From CAVOOW01 sp963697675 (GTDB lineage: Bacteria > Actinomycetota > Actinomycetes > JACCUZ01): 64,000 nt of DNA. This document shows, one piece after another, positions 23,919 to 32,049 of this stretch. The translations under genes were made by a program, and so were the position numbers. Position 1 is the stretch's first letter. Each line of letters opens with the position of its first letter. The notes beneath the pieces were generated by a model. That model made no database searches. It had not been told where the DNA came from and saw only the letters and a program-made list of their open reading frames with translations. The DNA lies in the NCBI GenBank assembly GCA_963697675.1, contig CAVOOW010000006.1, forward strand, positions 682,001 through 746,000. The letters are read 5' to 3'.

Positions 23919-24830
23919 TTACGGGCTGGTTAGGGGCAACGCGATAGGTGGAGCTGAACGGTCAGGCCTCGGTCGGTGCGTCCGCGGCTGTCTCGGCGGG
24001 TGCCTCGGCAACGGCCTCGGCGGGTGCCTCAGCAACAGCCTCGGTCGGTGCATCAGCAGGTGCCTCGGCAACGGCCTCGGCGGGTGCCTCAGCAACAGCC
24101 TCGGTCGGTGCATCAGCAGGTGCCTCGGCGCGGGTGCCTCAGCAACAGCCTCGGTCGGTGCATCAGCAGGTGCCTCGGCAACGGCCTCGGCGGGTGCCTC
24201 GGCAACAGCCTCAGTCGGTGCATCAGCAGGTGCCTCGGCAACGGCCTCGGCGGGTGCCTCAGCAACTGCCTCGACGGCGGGGGCAACGCCCGCACCGCCG
24301 GCCAGGATGCTGGGGTCCAGCTCTGCCTTGGCCCGCAGCGCGTCGATGACGCGAGCGGCCTGCGCGAGGGGTGCAGCGAACAGGGACACCGCGTTCTGCA
24401 GCGATGCCTGCATCGCTCCGGCCATCTTGGCCAGGAGCACCTCACGCGACTCGAGGTCGGCGAGCTTCTTGATCTCGTCGGGCGAGAGCGGCTTGCCGTC
24501 GAGCACGCCGCCCTTGATGACGAGCATGGGGTGAACCTTGGCGAAGTCACGCAGGCCCTTGGCTGCCTCGACCGGGTCGCCCTTGACGAAGGCGATGGCC
24601 GACGGCCCGATGAGCATGCCGTCGAAAGCAGTGACGCCCGCATCACGGGCGGCGATCCGGGTCAGCGTGTTCTTCACCACGGCGTAGTAAGTCGACGTAC
24701 CGAGTGACCGGCGCAGCTCCTTCATCTGAGCAACCGTCAGTCCGCGGTACTCGGTCAGCACGGCGGCGTTCGAGCTGCGGAAGTCCTCCGTGAGCTCGGC
24801 GACCGCTGCCGCCTTGTCAGGCCTCGCCAT
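23919..24830 (-). CDS. rplJ: 50S ribosomal protein L10 with frameshifted repeat tail
   Basis: L10 anchors the L7/L12 stalk. The start is ATG at 24830 (MARPDKAAAVAELTEDFRSS) with GGAAGGAGGG upstream. Residues 1-175 are a complete L10 (LTEYRGLTVAQMKELRRSLG, VVKNTLTRIAARDAGV). The C-terminal tail comes from a 60-bp tandem array in frame as EAVAEAPA/DAPTEA. One array copy has lost ten bases, so the tail switches to a basic HRPRLLLRHPPRPLP type sequence and ends at 23919. In the original frame it would have ended at 23962. The tail lies outside the conserved fold, so L10 is probably still functional. Confidence 0.93.
   Translation of the reverse strand: MARPDKAAAVAELTEDFRSSNAAVLTEYRGLTVAQMKELRRSLGTSTYYAVVKNTLTRIAARDAGVTAFDGMLIGPSAIAFVKGDPVEAAKGLRDFAKVHPMLVIKGGVLDGKPLSPDEIKKLADLESREVLLAKMAGAMQASLQNAVSLFAAPLAQAARVIDALRAKAELDPSILAGGAGVAPAVEAVAEAPAEAVAEAPADAPTEAVAEAPAEAVAEAPADAPTEAVAEAPAPRHLLMHRPRLLLRHPPRPLPRHLLMHRPRLLLRHPPRPLPRHPPRQPRTHRPRPDRSAPPIALPLTSP
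24001..24270 (-). repeat. 60-bp tandem repeat array in the rplJ 3' end
   Basis: 24001-24060 and 24061-24120 are identical 60-mers. 24121-24170 is a third copy of 50 bases lacking ten. 24171-24230 is a fourth with two or three substitutions. A partial fifth ends near 24270. Each 60-mer encodes 20 residues of Ala/Glu/Pro. The 50-base copy changes the reading frame. Recent slippage, or collapse of the array during assembly, is likely. Confidence 0.9.
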
Positions 24831-24900
24831 TTGTGGTGGGCCCTCCTTCCGGGTGAGATGCCGGTCGGTCGCGGACCCGGTACGAGGGGTGAAATGACGA

Positions 24901-24927
24901 ACGCCCCGGCGCAGGCGCGCGGGGCGT
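24901..24927 (-). terminator. Hairpin in the rplJ leader
   Basis: ACGCCCCG (24901-24908) pairs perfectly with CGGGGCGT (24920-24927), loop of 11 bases, about 70 bases before the rplJ start. Placed just after the L10-binding leader, it could be an attenuator that works with it. Confidence 0.6.
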
Positions 24928-24954
24928 GGGTCAACCAAGGTCGACCAGCGAATC

Positions 24955-25030
24955 CCAACACCTACGCGGGTCGCCCGCTCTCGCGGGACCTTCGATCACC
25001 TCGGGTGAGGCGACGACCGGCGGTCTGTGG
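24955..25030 (-). promoter_or_regulatory. L10 leader (autoregulatory RNA)
   Basis: The transcript strand contains AGACCGCCGGTCGTCG (25026-25011) followed by GATCGAAGGTCCCGCG and a CCCGCG.../GCGGG stem, ending GCGTAGGTGTTGGG. This is the arrangement of the ribosomal protein L10 leader that binds L10(L12)4 to control rplJL expression. I recognise it from the family pattern; a covariance-model search would settle it. Confidence 0.7.
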
Positions 25031-25088
25031 CAACCAGGAGCGTACGTTGTCGCGCGGCCTCAACGCAAAGCGAGCGTCAGCCGCCCGC

Positions 25089-25805
25089 TCAGGCGTCGAC
25101 GGGCTCCTCGAGAAGACCGCGTGTCTTGTTCGGGTCGACGGGGATGCCGGGACCCATTGTCGTAGCCATGACGGCCTTGCGGATGTAGCGGCCCTTGCTG
25201 GCCGACGGCTTGAGCCGCAGGATCTCGTCGAGCGCTGCCGCGTAGTTCTCCACCAGCGCTGTCTCGCTGAACGAAACCTTGCCGATGACGAAGTGCAGGT
25301 TCGCGTTACGGTCCACGCGGAACTCGATCTTGCCGCCCTTGATCTCGTTGACGGCCTTGGCGACGTCGGCGGTGACGGTGCCGGTCTTCGGGTTGGGCAT
25401 CAGGCCACGCGGGCCTAGCACCCGGCCGAGCCGGCCGACCTTGCCCATCAGGTCGGGGGTCGCCACGACGGCGTCGAAGTCGAGGCGGCCCTTGTTGACC
25501 TCCTCGATCAGGGCGTCGTCGCCGACGATGTCGGCGCCGGCGGCCCTGGCCTGCTCGGCGCGTTCCCCTGTCGCGAAGACCAGCACGCGGGCGGTCTTGC
25601 CGGTGCCGTGCGGAAGGTTGACGGTGCCGCGGATCATCTGGTCGGCCTTGCGCGGGTCGACACCGAGGCGCATGGCGACCTCGACGGTCGGGTCGTACTT
25701 CGTGGTCGAGGTCTGCTTCGCCAGGCGGACGGCCGCGAGCGGCGGGTAGAGGGCGTCGACGTCGATCTTCTCGGCGGCCGCGCGGTAAGCCTTGCTGCGC
25801 TTCAT
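25089..25805 (-). CDS. rplA: 50S ribosomal protein L1
   Basis: L1 stalk protein that helps eject deacylated tRNA. The 238 residues include KTSTTKYDPTVEVAMRLGVD-like sequence, PHGTGKTARVLVFATGE, and the signature KVGRLGRVLGPRGLMPNPKT. Length is normal. It follows rplK in the same direction with a 100-base spacer. Confidence 0.98.
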   Translation of the reverse strand: MKRSKAYRAAAEKIDVDALYPPLAAVRLAKQTSTTKYDPTVEVAMRLGVDPRKADQMIRGTVNLPHGTGKTARVLVFATGERAEQARAAGADIVGDDALIEEVNKGRLDFDAVVATPDLMGKVGRLGRVLGPRGLMPNPKTGTVTADVAKAVNEIKGGKIEFRVDRNANLHFVIGKVSFSETALVENYAAALDEILRLKPSASKGRYIRKAVMATTMGPGIPVDPNKTRGLLEEPVDA

Positions 25806-25909
25806 TTCTGCTCCTTGGTGCTCTTTGGTTGTGCAGGGAGTCGTGGTACGACGGGCCAGCGCGGCCCTCCCACGGGTGAATCAGGTAGTCGATCCAGCCT
25901 ACGTCAGGC

Positions 25910-26350
25910 TCAGCCGTGGCCCTCGACGGTGATGCCCATCTGGCGGGCGGTGCCGGCGATGATCTTCTCGGCGGCGTCGAGGTCGTTGGCGTTGAGGTCG
26001 GGCATCTTGGTCTCGGCGATGGCGCGCACCTGGGCCTTGGTCAGCCGGGCGACCTTGGTCTTGTGCGGCTCGCCGGAGCCCTTCTCGATGCCGGCGGCGG
26101 CCAGGATGAGCCGTGAGGCCGGGGGCGTCTTGGTGATGAACGTGAAGCTGCGGTCCTCGTAGACCGAGATCTCCACGGGCACGACCTGGCCGCGCTGCGA
26201 CTCGGTCTGCGCGTTGTAGGCCTTGCAGAACTCCATGATGTTGACACCGTGCTGACCCAGCGCGGGACCAACGGGCGGCGCGGGGGTAGCTGCACCGGCC
26301 TGGATCTGCAGCTTGATGACCGCAGTGAGCTTTTTCTTCTTCGGGGGCAT
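25910..26350 (-). CDS. rplK: 50S ribosomal protein L11
   Basis: Forms the GTPase-associated centre with 23S rRNA. The 146 residues include LQIQAGAATPAPPVGPALGQ then HGVNIMEFCKAYN, FITKTPPASRLI, and the RNA-binding C-terminal domain ending MGITVEGHG. The N-terminal Pro-Pro loop that contacts thiopeptides in other species is intact. Confidence 0.98.
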   Translation of the reverse strand: MPPKKKKLTAVIKLQIQAGAATPAPPVGPALGQHGVNIMEFCKAYNAQTESQRGQVVPVEISVYEDRSFTFITKTPPASRLILAAAGIEKGSGEPHKTKVARLTKAQVRAIAETKMPDLNANDLDAAEKIIAGTARQMGITVEGHG

Positions 26351-26441
26351 TGCCTATTCCTCTTCGTCTTCTGGCTGTTGTCGGCCGAAGTCGCTCTCGC
26401 CAACGGCGAGTGGGCGCGACGTCGTACCGCTAATTCTTGGG

Positions 26442-27302
26442 CTAGAGCTTCTGGACCTGGCTGAACGACAGCTCGACCGGTGTCTCCCGGCCGAAGATCG
26501 ACACCAGGACCTTGAGCTTCTGCGCGTCGGCGTGGATCTCGCTGATCGATGCCGGCAGCGTCGCGAACGGGCCGTCCATGACGGTGACCGACTCGCCGAT
26601 CTCGAAGTCGGCCGCCTTCGTCTCGACGACCTTCTCCTTCTTCTCCTCTTCGGGCGCGAGGAACTGCAGGACCTCGTCGATCGACAGCGGCGAAGGGCGG
26701 TGGGTGTGGCCGACGAAACCGGTGACGCCTGGTGTGTTGCGCACTGCCGACCACGACTCGTCGGTGAGCTCCATGCGGACCAGGACGTAGCCGGGAAGCA
26801 GGTTGGCCCGGACCATCTTGCGCACGCCGTTCTTGACGACCGACTCCTCGCGGGTCGGCACCTCGATCTGGAAGATGTAGTCCTCCATGTTGAGCGAGGA
26901 GGTGCGGGTCTCGAGGTTGGTCTTCACGCGGTTCTCATAACCCGCGTAGGAGTGCACCACGTACCAGTCACCCGGGGCCCGGCGCAGCGCCTCGCGAATC
27001 TCGAGGGACGGGTCGACCTCGGCCTCCTCGGCGGCGGGCTCCTCGGCGGCCGGCTCTTCGGCGGCTGCCTCGTCGCCGGCAGCGAGGTTGTCAGGCGCAT
27101 CGGCGTCGGCGGCTGCCTCGGTCGCGGCGGCGTCGGCTGCAACATCGGCATCCTCGGCGGCAACGGGCGGCGCCAGCTCGTCGGCCGGCACGGGGGTCTC
27201 GAGCGACTCGACCTGCTCGGAGCGCGCCAGAACAGGCTCGGCCGGCTCAGCGACGCTGAGCTCGGGCGCCATTTCTTCGAGCGGGCTTGGTGTCTCAGAC
27301 AC
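26442..27302 (-). CDS. nusG: Transcription termination/antitermination factor NusG
   Basis: Elongation factor linking RNA polymerase, Rho and ribosomes. From the GTG at 27302 (V-S-E-T-P-S-P-L-E-E) the protein has 286 residues. The first ~115 are a disordered acidic Ala/Glu/Pro extension with AAEEPAAEEPAAEE units. The NGN domain follows (DWYVVHSYAGYENRVKTNLE, GYVLVRMELTDESW), then the KOW domain (GESVTVMDGPFATLPASISE). Such extensions are usual in high-GC actinobacteria. The open frame extends to 27452 without homology. Confidence 0.95.
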   Translation of the reverse strand: MSETPSPLEEMAPELSVAEPAEPVLARSEQVESLETPVPADELAPPVAAEDADVAADAAATEAAADADAPDNLAAGDEAAAEEPAAEEPAAEEAEVDPSLEIREALRRAPGDWYVVHSYAGYENRVKTNLETRTSSLNMEDYIFQIEVPTREESVVKNGVRKMVRANLLPGYVLVRMELTDESWSAVRNTPGVTGFVGHTHRPSPLSIDEVLQFLAPEEEKKEKVVETKAADFEIGESVTVMDGPFATLPASISEIHADAQKLKVLVSIFGRETPVELSFSQVQKL

Positions 27303-27390
27303 GGGGCGGGCTACTTCCTGATGGGGGGTGGTGGGGATCGTGCGTGTGTCGGGTGGAGCGACCGGTACGTCACCGGGCGCGACCCCGGGA

Positions 27391-27633
27391 TCAACCGAAG
27401 ACGGCAAAAACCGCCTTGCTGAAGCCGAAGTCGAGCACGGTGACGTAGGCAATCACCACCATGACGAACGCGATAACCACCGTGGTGTAGGTCACCAGCT
27501 CCTTGCGCGTCGGCCAGATGACCTTGCGCAGCTCGGCGATGATCTGGCGGTAGAACAGCGAGATCCGTGCCGGAAGCGGCTTCTTCGACGCCTTGCCCCT
27601 CGCGGGGGTCGGAGTCTCACGCGTCTCTGTCAC
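27391..27633 (-). CDS. secE: Preprotein translocase subunit SecE
   Basis: Small essential SecYEG subunit. The 80 residues have a basic N-terminus, the amphipathic helix FYRQIIAELRKVIWPTRKEL and one membrane helix (TTVVIAFVMVVIAYVTVLDF). It lies between tRNA-Trp and nusG, the standard order. Confidence 0.96.
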   Translation of the reverse strand: MTETRETPTPARGKASKKPLPARISLFYRQIIAELRKVIWPTRKELVTYTTVVIAFVMVVIAYVTVLDFGFSKAVFAVFG

Positions 27634-27673
27634 GGGATCCTCACCAGTAGTCGATCTTTGATACGGGGTCCTG

Positions 27674-27746
27674 CAGGGCCGGAGGGACTCGAACCCCCAA
27701 CCACCGGTTTTGGAGACCGGGACTCTACCAATTGAGCTACGACCCT
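27674..27746 (-). tRNA. tRNA-Trp (anticodon CCA)
   Basis: A 73-base cloverleaf. The acceptor AGGGTCG pairs with CGGCCCT, the discriminator is G, the anticodon loop is CTCCAAA with anticodon CCA, and the T arm is GGGGGTTCGAGTCCCTC. The terminal CCA is not encoded. It lies just upstream of secE, as in most actinobacteria. Confidence 0.95.
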
Positions 27747-27916
27747 TCGGGGTGTCGTCCCAGCTCCCACCCCAACGCTAACCGCCCGTTTACGGGCGCG
27801 CTGACGCGGCGGCAAGTAGGGCACCGAAGTCGCGAGTCTACCCAGGCGCCGACGGCGAGGTCGAACCGAGCGTAACCGGGCAGCACGGCGGACCTGCCTT
27901 CTGCGACGATTGGGTC

Positions 27917-29137
27917 ATGACCGAGAGCCCCGTTCCCCCCTCCCGTCTCTCCCGCCGCATCGCCGCCATCACCGAGTCGGCGACGCTGGCCGTCGATGCC
28001 AAGGCCAAGGCCCTGCAGGCGGCCGGCCGGCCGGTCATCGGCTTCGGCGCCGGCGAGCCCGACTTCCCGACGCCCGACTACATCGTCGAAGCCGCCGTCG
28101 CCGCCTGCCGCGACCCCCGCAACCACCGCTACACGCCCACGCCTGGCCTGCCCGAGCTGCGCGAGGCCATCGCGGCCAAGACGGCCCGCGACTCGGGCTA
28201 CCGGGTCGCGCCCGCCCAGGTGCTGGTCACCAATGGCGGCAAGCAGGCGCTCTACAACGCGTTCGCCGCGCTGCTCGACCCGGGCGACGAGGTGCTGCTG
28301 CCGGCCCCTTACTGGACGACGTACCCCGAGTCGATCCGGCTGGCGGGCGGGGTCCCGGTCGAGGTGACCACCGGTGAGGAGGGCGGTTTCCTCGCGACAG
28401 TTGAGCAGCTGGAGGCCGCGCGTACCCCTCGTACCAAACTGCTGGTCTTCGTCTCCCCCTCGAACCCGACCGGGGCGGTCTACTCCCCCGCACAGGTCGA
28501 GGCCATCGGCCGGTGGGCGGCCGAGCACGGCCTGTGGGTGGTCACCGACGAGATCTACGAGCACCTGGTCTACGACGACGCGCGTTTCGCGTCGATGCCG
28601 GCGCTGGTCCCCGAGCTCGCTGATCGCTGCGTCGTGGTCAACGGCGTGGCCAAGACCTACGCCATGACCGGTTGGCGGGTGGGCTGGCTGCTCGGGCCGA
28701 TCGACATCGTCAAGGCCGCGGCGAACCTGCAGTCGCACGCGACCTCGAACGTCGCCAACGTCAGCCAGCGGGCCGCGCTCGCCGCAGTGCAGGGCGACCT
28801 GTCCGCGGTCGCGACGATGCGCGACGCCTTCGACCGCCGGCGCCAGACCATCGTGCGGATGCTGCGCGAGATCCCGGGCGTCACCTGCGCCGAGCCGAAG
28901 GGCGCCTTCTATGCCTACCCGTCGGTGGCCGGCGTGCTCGGCAGGGAGATCCGCGGCGAACGGCCGCAGACCAGCGCCGAGCTGTGCGCGCTCGTGCTCG
29001 ACCAGGCCGAGGTCGCGGTCGTGCCCGGCGAGGCGTTCGGCACGCCGGGCTACGTGCGGCTGTCCTACGCGCTCGGCGACGACGACCTCGTCGAGGGCGT
29101 CTCGCGCATCCACAAGCTCCTCGCCGAGGCGACCTGA
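27917..29137 (+). CDS. aspC: Pyridoxal-phosphate aminotransferase, aspartate aminotransferase family
   Basis: Class I/II aminotransferase of 406 residues, probably transferring the amino group between aspartate and 2-oxoglutarate in the cytosol. Visible are the substrate loop GAGEPDFPTPDYI, NGGKQALYNAF, the SPSNPTGAVYSP motif, the cofactor-aspartate segment VVTDEIYEHLVYDD, the PLP lysine in NGVAKTYAMTGWRVGW, and the arginine in GYVRLSYAL. Upstream GACGAT followed by six bases and the ATG, with no Shine-Dalgarno, suggests a leaderless message. Specificity within the family cannot be fixed from sequence alone. Confidence 0.9.
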   Translation: MTESPVPPSRLSRRIAAITESATLAVDAKAKALQAAGRPVIGFGAGEPDFPTPDYIVEAAVAACRDPRNHRYTPTPGLPELREAIAAKTARDSGYRVAPAQVLVTNGGKQALYNAFAALLDPGDEVLLPAPYWTTYPESIRLAGGVPVEVTTGEEGGFLATVEQLEAARTPRTKLLVFVSPSNPTGAVYSPAQVEAIGRWAAEHGLWVVTDEIYEHLVYDDARFASMPALVPELADRCVVVNGVAKTYAMTGWRVGWLLGPIDIVKAAANLQSHATSNVANVSQRAALAAVQGDLSAVATMRDAFDRRRQTIVRMLREIPGVTCAEPKGAFYAYPSVAGVLGREIRGERPQTSAELCALVLDQAEVAVVPGEAFGTPGYVRLSYALGDDDLVEGVSRIHKLLAEAT

Positions 29138-29150
29138 ACACCTCCACCGA

Positions 29151-29215
29151 CCCTTTTGTGGACTCTCCGACACCGGACACGCCGTCCGACCGGTGTGTCG
29201 GAGTCCACAAAGGGG
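29151..29215 (+). terminator. Very long hairpin between the aminotransferase and deaminase genes
   Basis: CCCTTTTGTGGACTC (29151-29165) pairs over 15 bases with 29201-29215 (one T-G). After a two-base bulge the arms continue as CCGACACCGG with CCGGTGTGTCGG, giving about 25 pairs around a GC-rich loop. It begins 14 bases after the aminotransferase stop. It may end that transcript, but it also covers the only ordinary start codon of the next gene. Confidence 0.7.
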
Positions 29216-30237
29216 AGGGGCGGGATCTGCGCACGCTGCCGAAGGCACATCTGCACCTGCACTTCACCGGGTCGCTGCGGCCGGCGACGCTGCACGAGCT
29301 CGCCGGCCGGCACCGCCTCCGGCTGCCCGACTCCTTGCGGGGCGCCACGCCGCCCGAGCTGCGGGCCACCGACGAGCGCGGCTGGTTTCGCTTCCAGAAG
29401 CTCTATGACATCGCGCGGTCGGTGGTGCGCGACGAGTCCGACATCCGCCGGCTGCTGCGGGAGGCTGCCGAGGACGAGGCCGCCGAGGGATCGGGCTGGC
29501 TGGAGATCCAGGTCGACCCGACCTCCTATGCGGCGCGGCTCGGTGGCCTCACCCCCACGATCGAGCTGATTCTCGACGCCGCCGGAGAGGCGGCCGAGGC
29601 CACCGGCGTGGGCCTCGGGGTGATCGTCGCGGCGAACCGCACGCGCAACCCGTTCGACGCCCGCACCCTTGCCCGGCTGGCCGCGCAGTACGCCGGGCGC
29701 GGAGTCGTCGGCTTCGGGCTGTCCAACGACGAGCGCCGGGGCCGGGCAGAGGACTTCGCCCCCGCGTTCAACATCGCCCGACGGGCGGGCCTGGTCGCCG
29801 TGCCACACGGTGGCGAGTTGGGCGGCCCCAGCAGCGTGGTGGCGTGCCTGGACGCGCTCGGAGCGCAGCGCATCGGTCATGGCGTACGCGCGACCGAGGA
29901 CCCCGCCGTCGTGGAGCGGGTCGTTGCGGCCGGGGTGACCCTGGAGATCTGCCCGATGTCGAACGTCCGGCTGGGGGTCTACGACCGGCCCGAGCACGTG
30001 CCGCTCGCCCTCCTGTGCGACGCCGGCGTGCCGGTTGCGCTCGGGGCCGACGACCCGCTGCTGTTCGGCTCGCGCCTGGTGGCGCAGTACGAGGTCGCGC
30101 GCACCGCCCTCGGCTTCTCCGACGAGTCGTTGGCCGACCTGGCCCGATCCTCGGTACGCGGCTCCTGCGCACCCGAACCGGTGCGGGCCCGGCTGCTCGC
30201 CGGCATCGACACCTGGCTCGCCGCCCCGCCGCCCTAA
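29158..30237 (+). CDS. add: Adenosine deaminase family protein
   Basis: Amidohydrolase that deaminates adenosine or a related nucleoside. Metal and substrate motifs are present: HLHLHFTGS (zinc histidines), VAVPHGGELGG, RIGHGVRA, ICPMSNVRLG and GADDPLLF. The homology start RDLRTLPKAHLHLH has no ordinary start codon just before it. The GTG at 29158 is in frame but lies inside a long hairpin without a Shine-Dalgarno. A CTG at 29227 has GGGGAGGGG upstream and would fit better. It may be adenosine deaminase or the related aminodeoxyfutalosine deaminase; sequence reading alone does not separate them. Confidence 0.85.
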   Translation: MDSPTPDTPSDRCVGVHKGEGRDLRTLPKAHLHLHFTGSLRPATLHELAGRHRLRLPDSLRGATPPELRATDERGWFRFQKLYDIARSVVRDESDIRRLLREAAEDEAAEGSGWLEIQVDPTSYAARLGGLTPTIELILDAAGEAAEATGVGLGVIVAANRTRNPFDARTLARLAAQYAGRGVVGFGLSNDERRGRAEDFAPAFNIARRAGLVAVPHGGELGGPSSVVACLDALGAQRIGHGVRATEDPAVVERVVAAGVTLEICPMSNVRLGVYDRPEHVPLALLCDAGVPVALGADDPLLFGSRLVAQYEVARTALGFSDESLADLARSSVRGSCAPEPVRARLLAGIDTWLAAPPP

Positions 30238-31002
30238 CGACCACCACCACCCACCACCAACCACCCAACCACCCAACTTCAAAGTCGATCATGCAGGACC
30301 TGGACAGGCACCCAATAACCGCAGGTCACAGGCTCGGAAATCGAAGTCGATCATGCAGCTTCCGACATGGCCTGCAGCGCAGTCCTCGGCGGCCCGAGCC
30401 GATGCATGCGCCCGCTTCATGATCGCGAAGGATCGCAGTCGGGCCGCCCACACGATCCTTCGTGATCATGAAACATCGGACCGGCTCTAGGCGGTCGGAA
30501 CCTTCATGATCATGGAATGGGCCGAAGTGCGGCTCTCCGGCAAAGGCAGAAGCGATCCGGCCAAGCCGGCTGGCCGCCGGGGCCCGACCGATCGGCTGAC
30601 CCGACGACACACGCGACCCGATCGATCGGCTGACCCGACGACACGAGTGGGGCTCAGGTCGGTCCTTGAGGCCGCAGTGATGCCCCACCCAGACACATCC
30701 GCCCGGGTTGTGTCTGTGACTCATCGGCGGCTGCCGAAGTGGCGGCCGGGCGAGGGCTTTGACCCGTCTCAGCCCGGCGACCTGCGAGCACTCGTGGGAT
30801 CGAAGGTCGGCAATTGGTCCTGCCGTAGTCGATTTTTCATGATCCGCCTTCGCGATCATGAAAGATCCGCACCGATCCGGCGTGGGGCGAGGTCACAGAC
30901 GGCGGCCCCTCCCTATCCCCCATGATCGTGAAACATCCAACCGGCTCTAGGCGGTCGGAACCTTCATGATCACCGGAAGAGGGAGGGGGCGCCGGCGGAA
31001 AG
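30238..31002. repeat. Palindrome-rich intergenic region (TCATGATC/GATCATGA)
   Basis: About 765 bases without a gene I can support. It begins with an ACC-rich low-complexity run (30239-30272). The heptamer CATGATC or its complement occurs nine times. Two 50-bp copies of one palindromic element (30463-30512 and 30923-30972, three mismatches) have 10-bp arms TGATCATGAA/TTCATGATCA and an inner GACCG/CGGTC. Further inverted repeats lie at 30418-30435 with 30453-30470 (one mismatch in 18) and 30835-30844 with 30854-30863 (perfect). It resembles a cluster of REP- or MITE-like elements. Confidence 0.8.
30589..30644. repeat. 22-bp direct repeat pair
   Basis: CGATCGGCTGACCCGACGAC plus AC occurs at 30589-30610 and exactly again at 30623-30644, with a 34-base period. 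It lies inside the palindrome-rich spacer and is unrelated in sequence to the TCATGATC elements. Confidence 0.8.
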
Positions 31003-32049
31003 TCAGAGGGTGACGCCGACCAGGACGGGCTCGTTGACGAGCGTCACGCCGCAGCGGTCCCGTACGCCGTCCCGGATCTCGCGGGCCAGCGCCAGCAGAT
31101 CCTCGGTCGTGGCACCGCCCCGGTTGGTGAGGGCGAGGGTGTGCTTGCCCGACACCTGGGCCTGTCCGACGCCGTAGCCGCGGGCGAAGCCGGCCTTCTC
31201 GATCAGCCACGCGGCCGAGATCTTGACCCGACCACCGGACTCCGGCCAGCGCGGCGCATCGGCCGGCAGCAGGGCCAGCGCGGCGCCGTCGCCGGCAACG
31301 GCCGGGTCCAGGACCGGGTTGGTGAAGAACGAGCCGGCGCTCCACGTGTCGTGGTCACCCGGGTCGAGCACCATGCCCTTGGCTCGCCTCAGGTCAAGGA
31401 CGGCGGCACGTACGTCAGCTGCCGGCACGGCGGCGCCGACCTCGATGCCGAGGTGCGCCGCGAGGGCGGCATAGCGGACCGGCGCACCCGTGCGTGAGTG
31501 CTCGAGCGCCAACGCGACGGACAGCACGACGTATCGATCCGACCGCTTGAACACGCTGTCCCGATAGGCGAACCCGCACTCGTCGGGCGTGAGCTGGACG
31601 ACGTCATGGGTAGTCCGGTCCAGGACGCGGACCCAGGCGAGCACCTGGGCAACCTCCTGGCCGTAGGCGCCGACGTTCTGGATGGGCGCCGCGCCGACCC
31701 GGCCGGGGATGCCCGACAGGGCCTCGAGCCCCGCATAGCCCTCGTCGACGGCCAGGGCCACCACGTGGTCCCAGTCGACACCGGCCTCGACCTGGAGGGC
31801 ATGCTCGCCGGGCGGGGCAACGGCGAGCCCGCGGGTCGCCACCTGCAGCACCGTGCCGTCGAAGCCCTCGTCGGCCACCACGAGGTTGCTGCCACCGCCG
31901 ATCACCAGCAGCGGCTCGCCTGCCGCGTCGGCGGTGCGCACGACGTCGACGATCTCGGCGTCGGACTCGGCGATCACCAGTCGGCGGGCCGGCCCGCCGA
32001 GACGCAACGTCGTGAGGTCGGCAAGGAGCACCGGGGAGTCAGGCGTCAC
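31003..32049 (-). CDS. murB: UDP-N-acetylmuramate dehydrogenase (UDP-N-acetylenolpyruvoylglucosamine reductase)
   Basis: FAD- and NADPH-dependent reductase that makes UDP-MurNAc for peptidoglycan. The 348 residues include the FAD-binding LLVIGGGSNLVVADEGFDG, SGIPGRVGAAPIQNVGAYGQ, YRDSVFK, and AGSFFTNPV with the catalytic serine. The GTG start overlaps the hadB stop by four bases, so it is the third gene of hadA-hadB-murB. Confidence 0.96.
   Translation of the reverse strand: MTPDSPVLLADLTTLRLGGPARRLVIAESDAEIVDVVRTADAAGEPLLVIGGGSNLVVADEGFDGTVLQVATRGLAVAPPGEHALQVEAGVDWDHVVALAVDEGYAGLEALSGIPGRVGAAPIQNVGAYGQEVAQVLAWVRVLDRTTHDVVQLTPDECGFAYRDSVFKRSDRYVVLSVALALEHSRTGAPVRYAALAAHLGIEVGAAVPAADVRAAVLDLRRAKGMVLDPGDHDTWSAGSFFTNPVLDPAVAGDGAALALLPADAPRWPESGGRVKISAAWLIEKAGFARGYGVGQAQVSGKHTLALTNRGGATTEDLLALAREIRDGVRDRCGVTLVNEPVLVGVTL

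Noticed and set aside
24001..24270. Regular repeats that might be a CRISPR array
   Set aside because: Units are contiguous 60-mers without unique spacers, they code for the L10 tail, and there are no cas genes.
30506..30925. A 139-codon plus-strand frame in the palindrome-rich spacer
   Set aside because: It consists of the repeat elements and low-complexity Arg/Pro/Asp sequence and has no recognisable domain or start signal.
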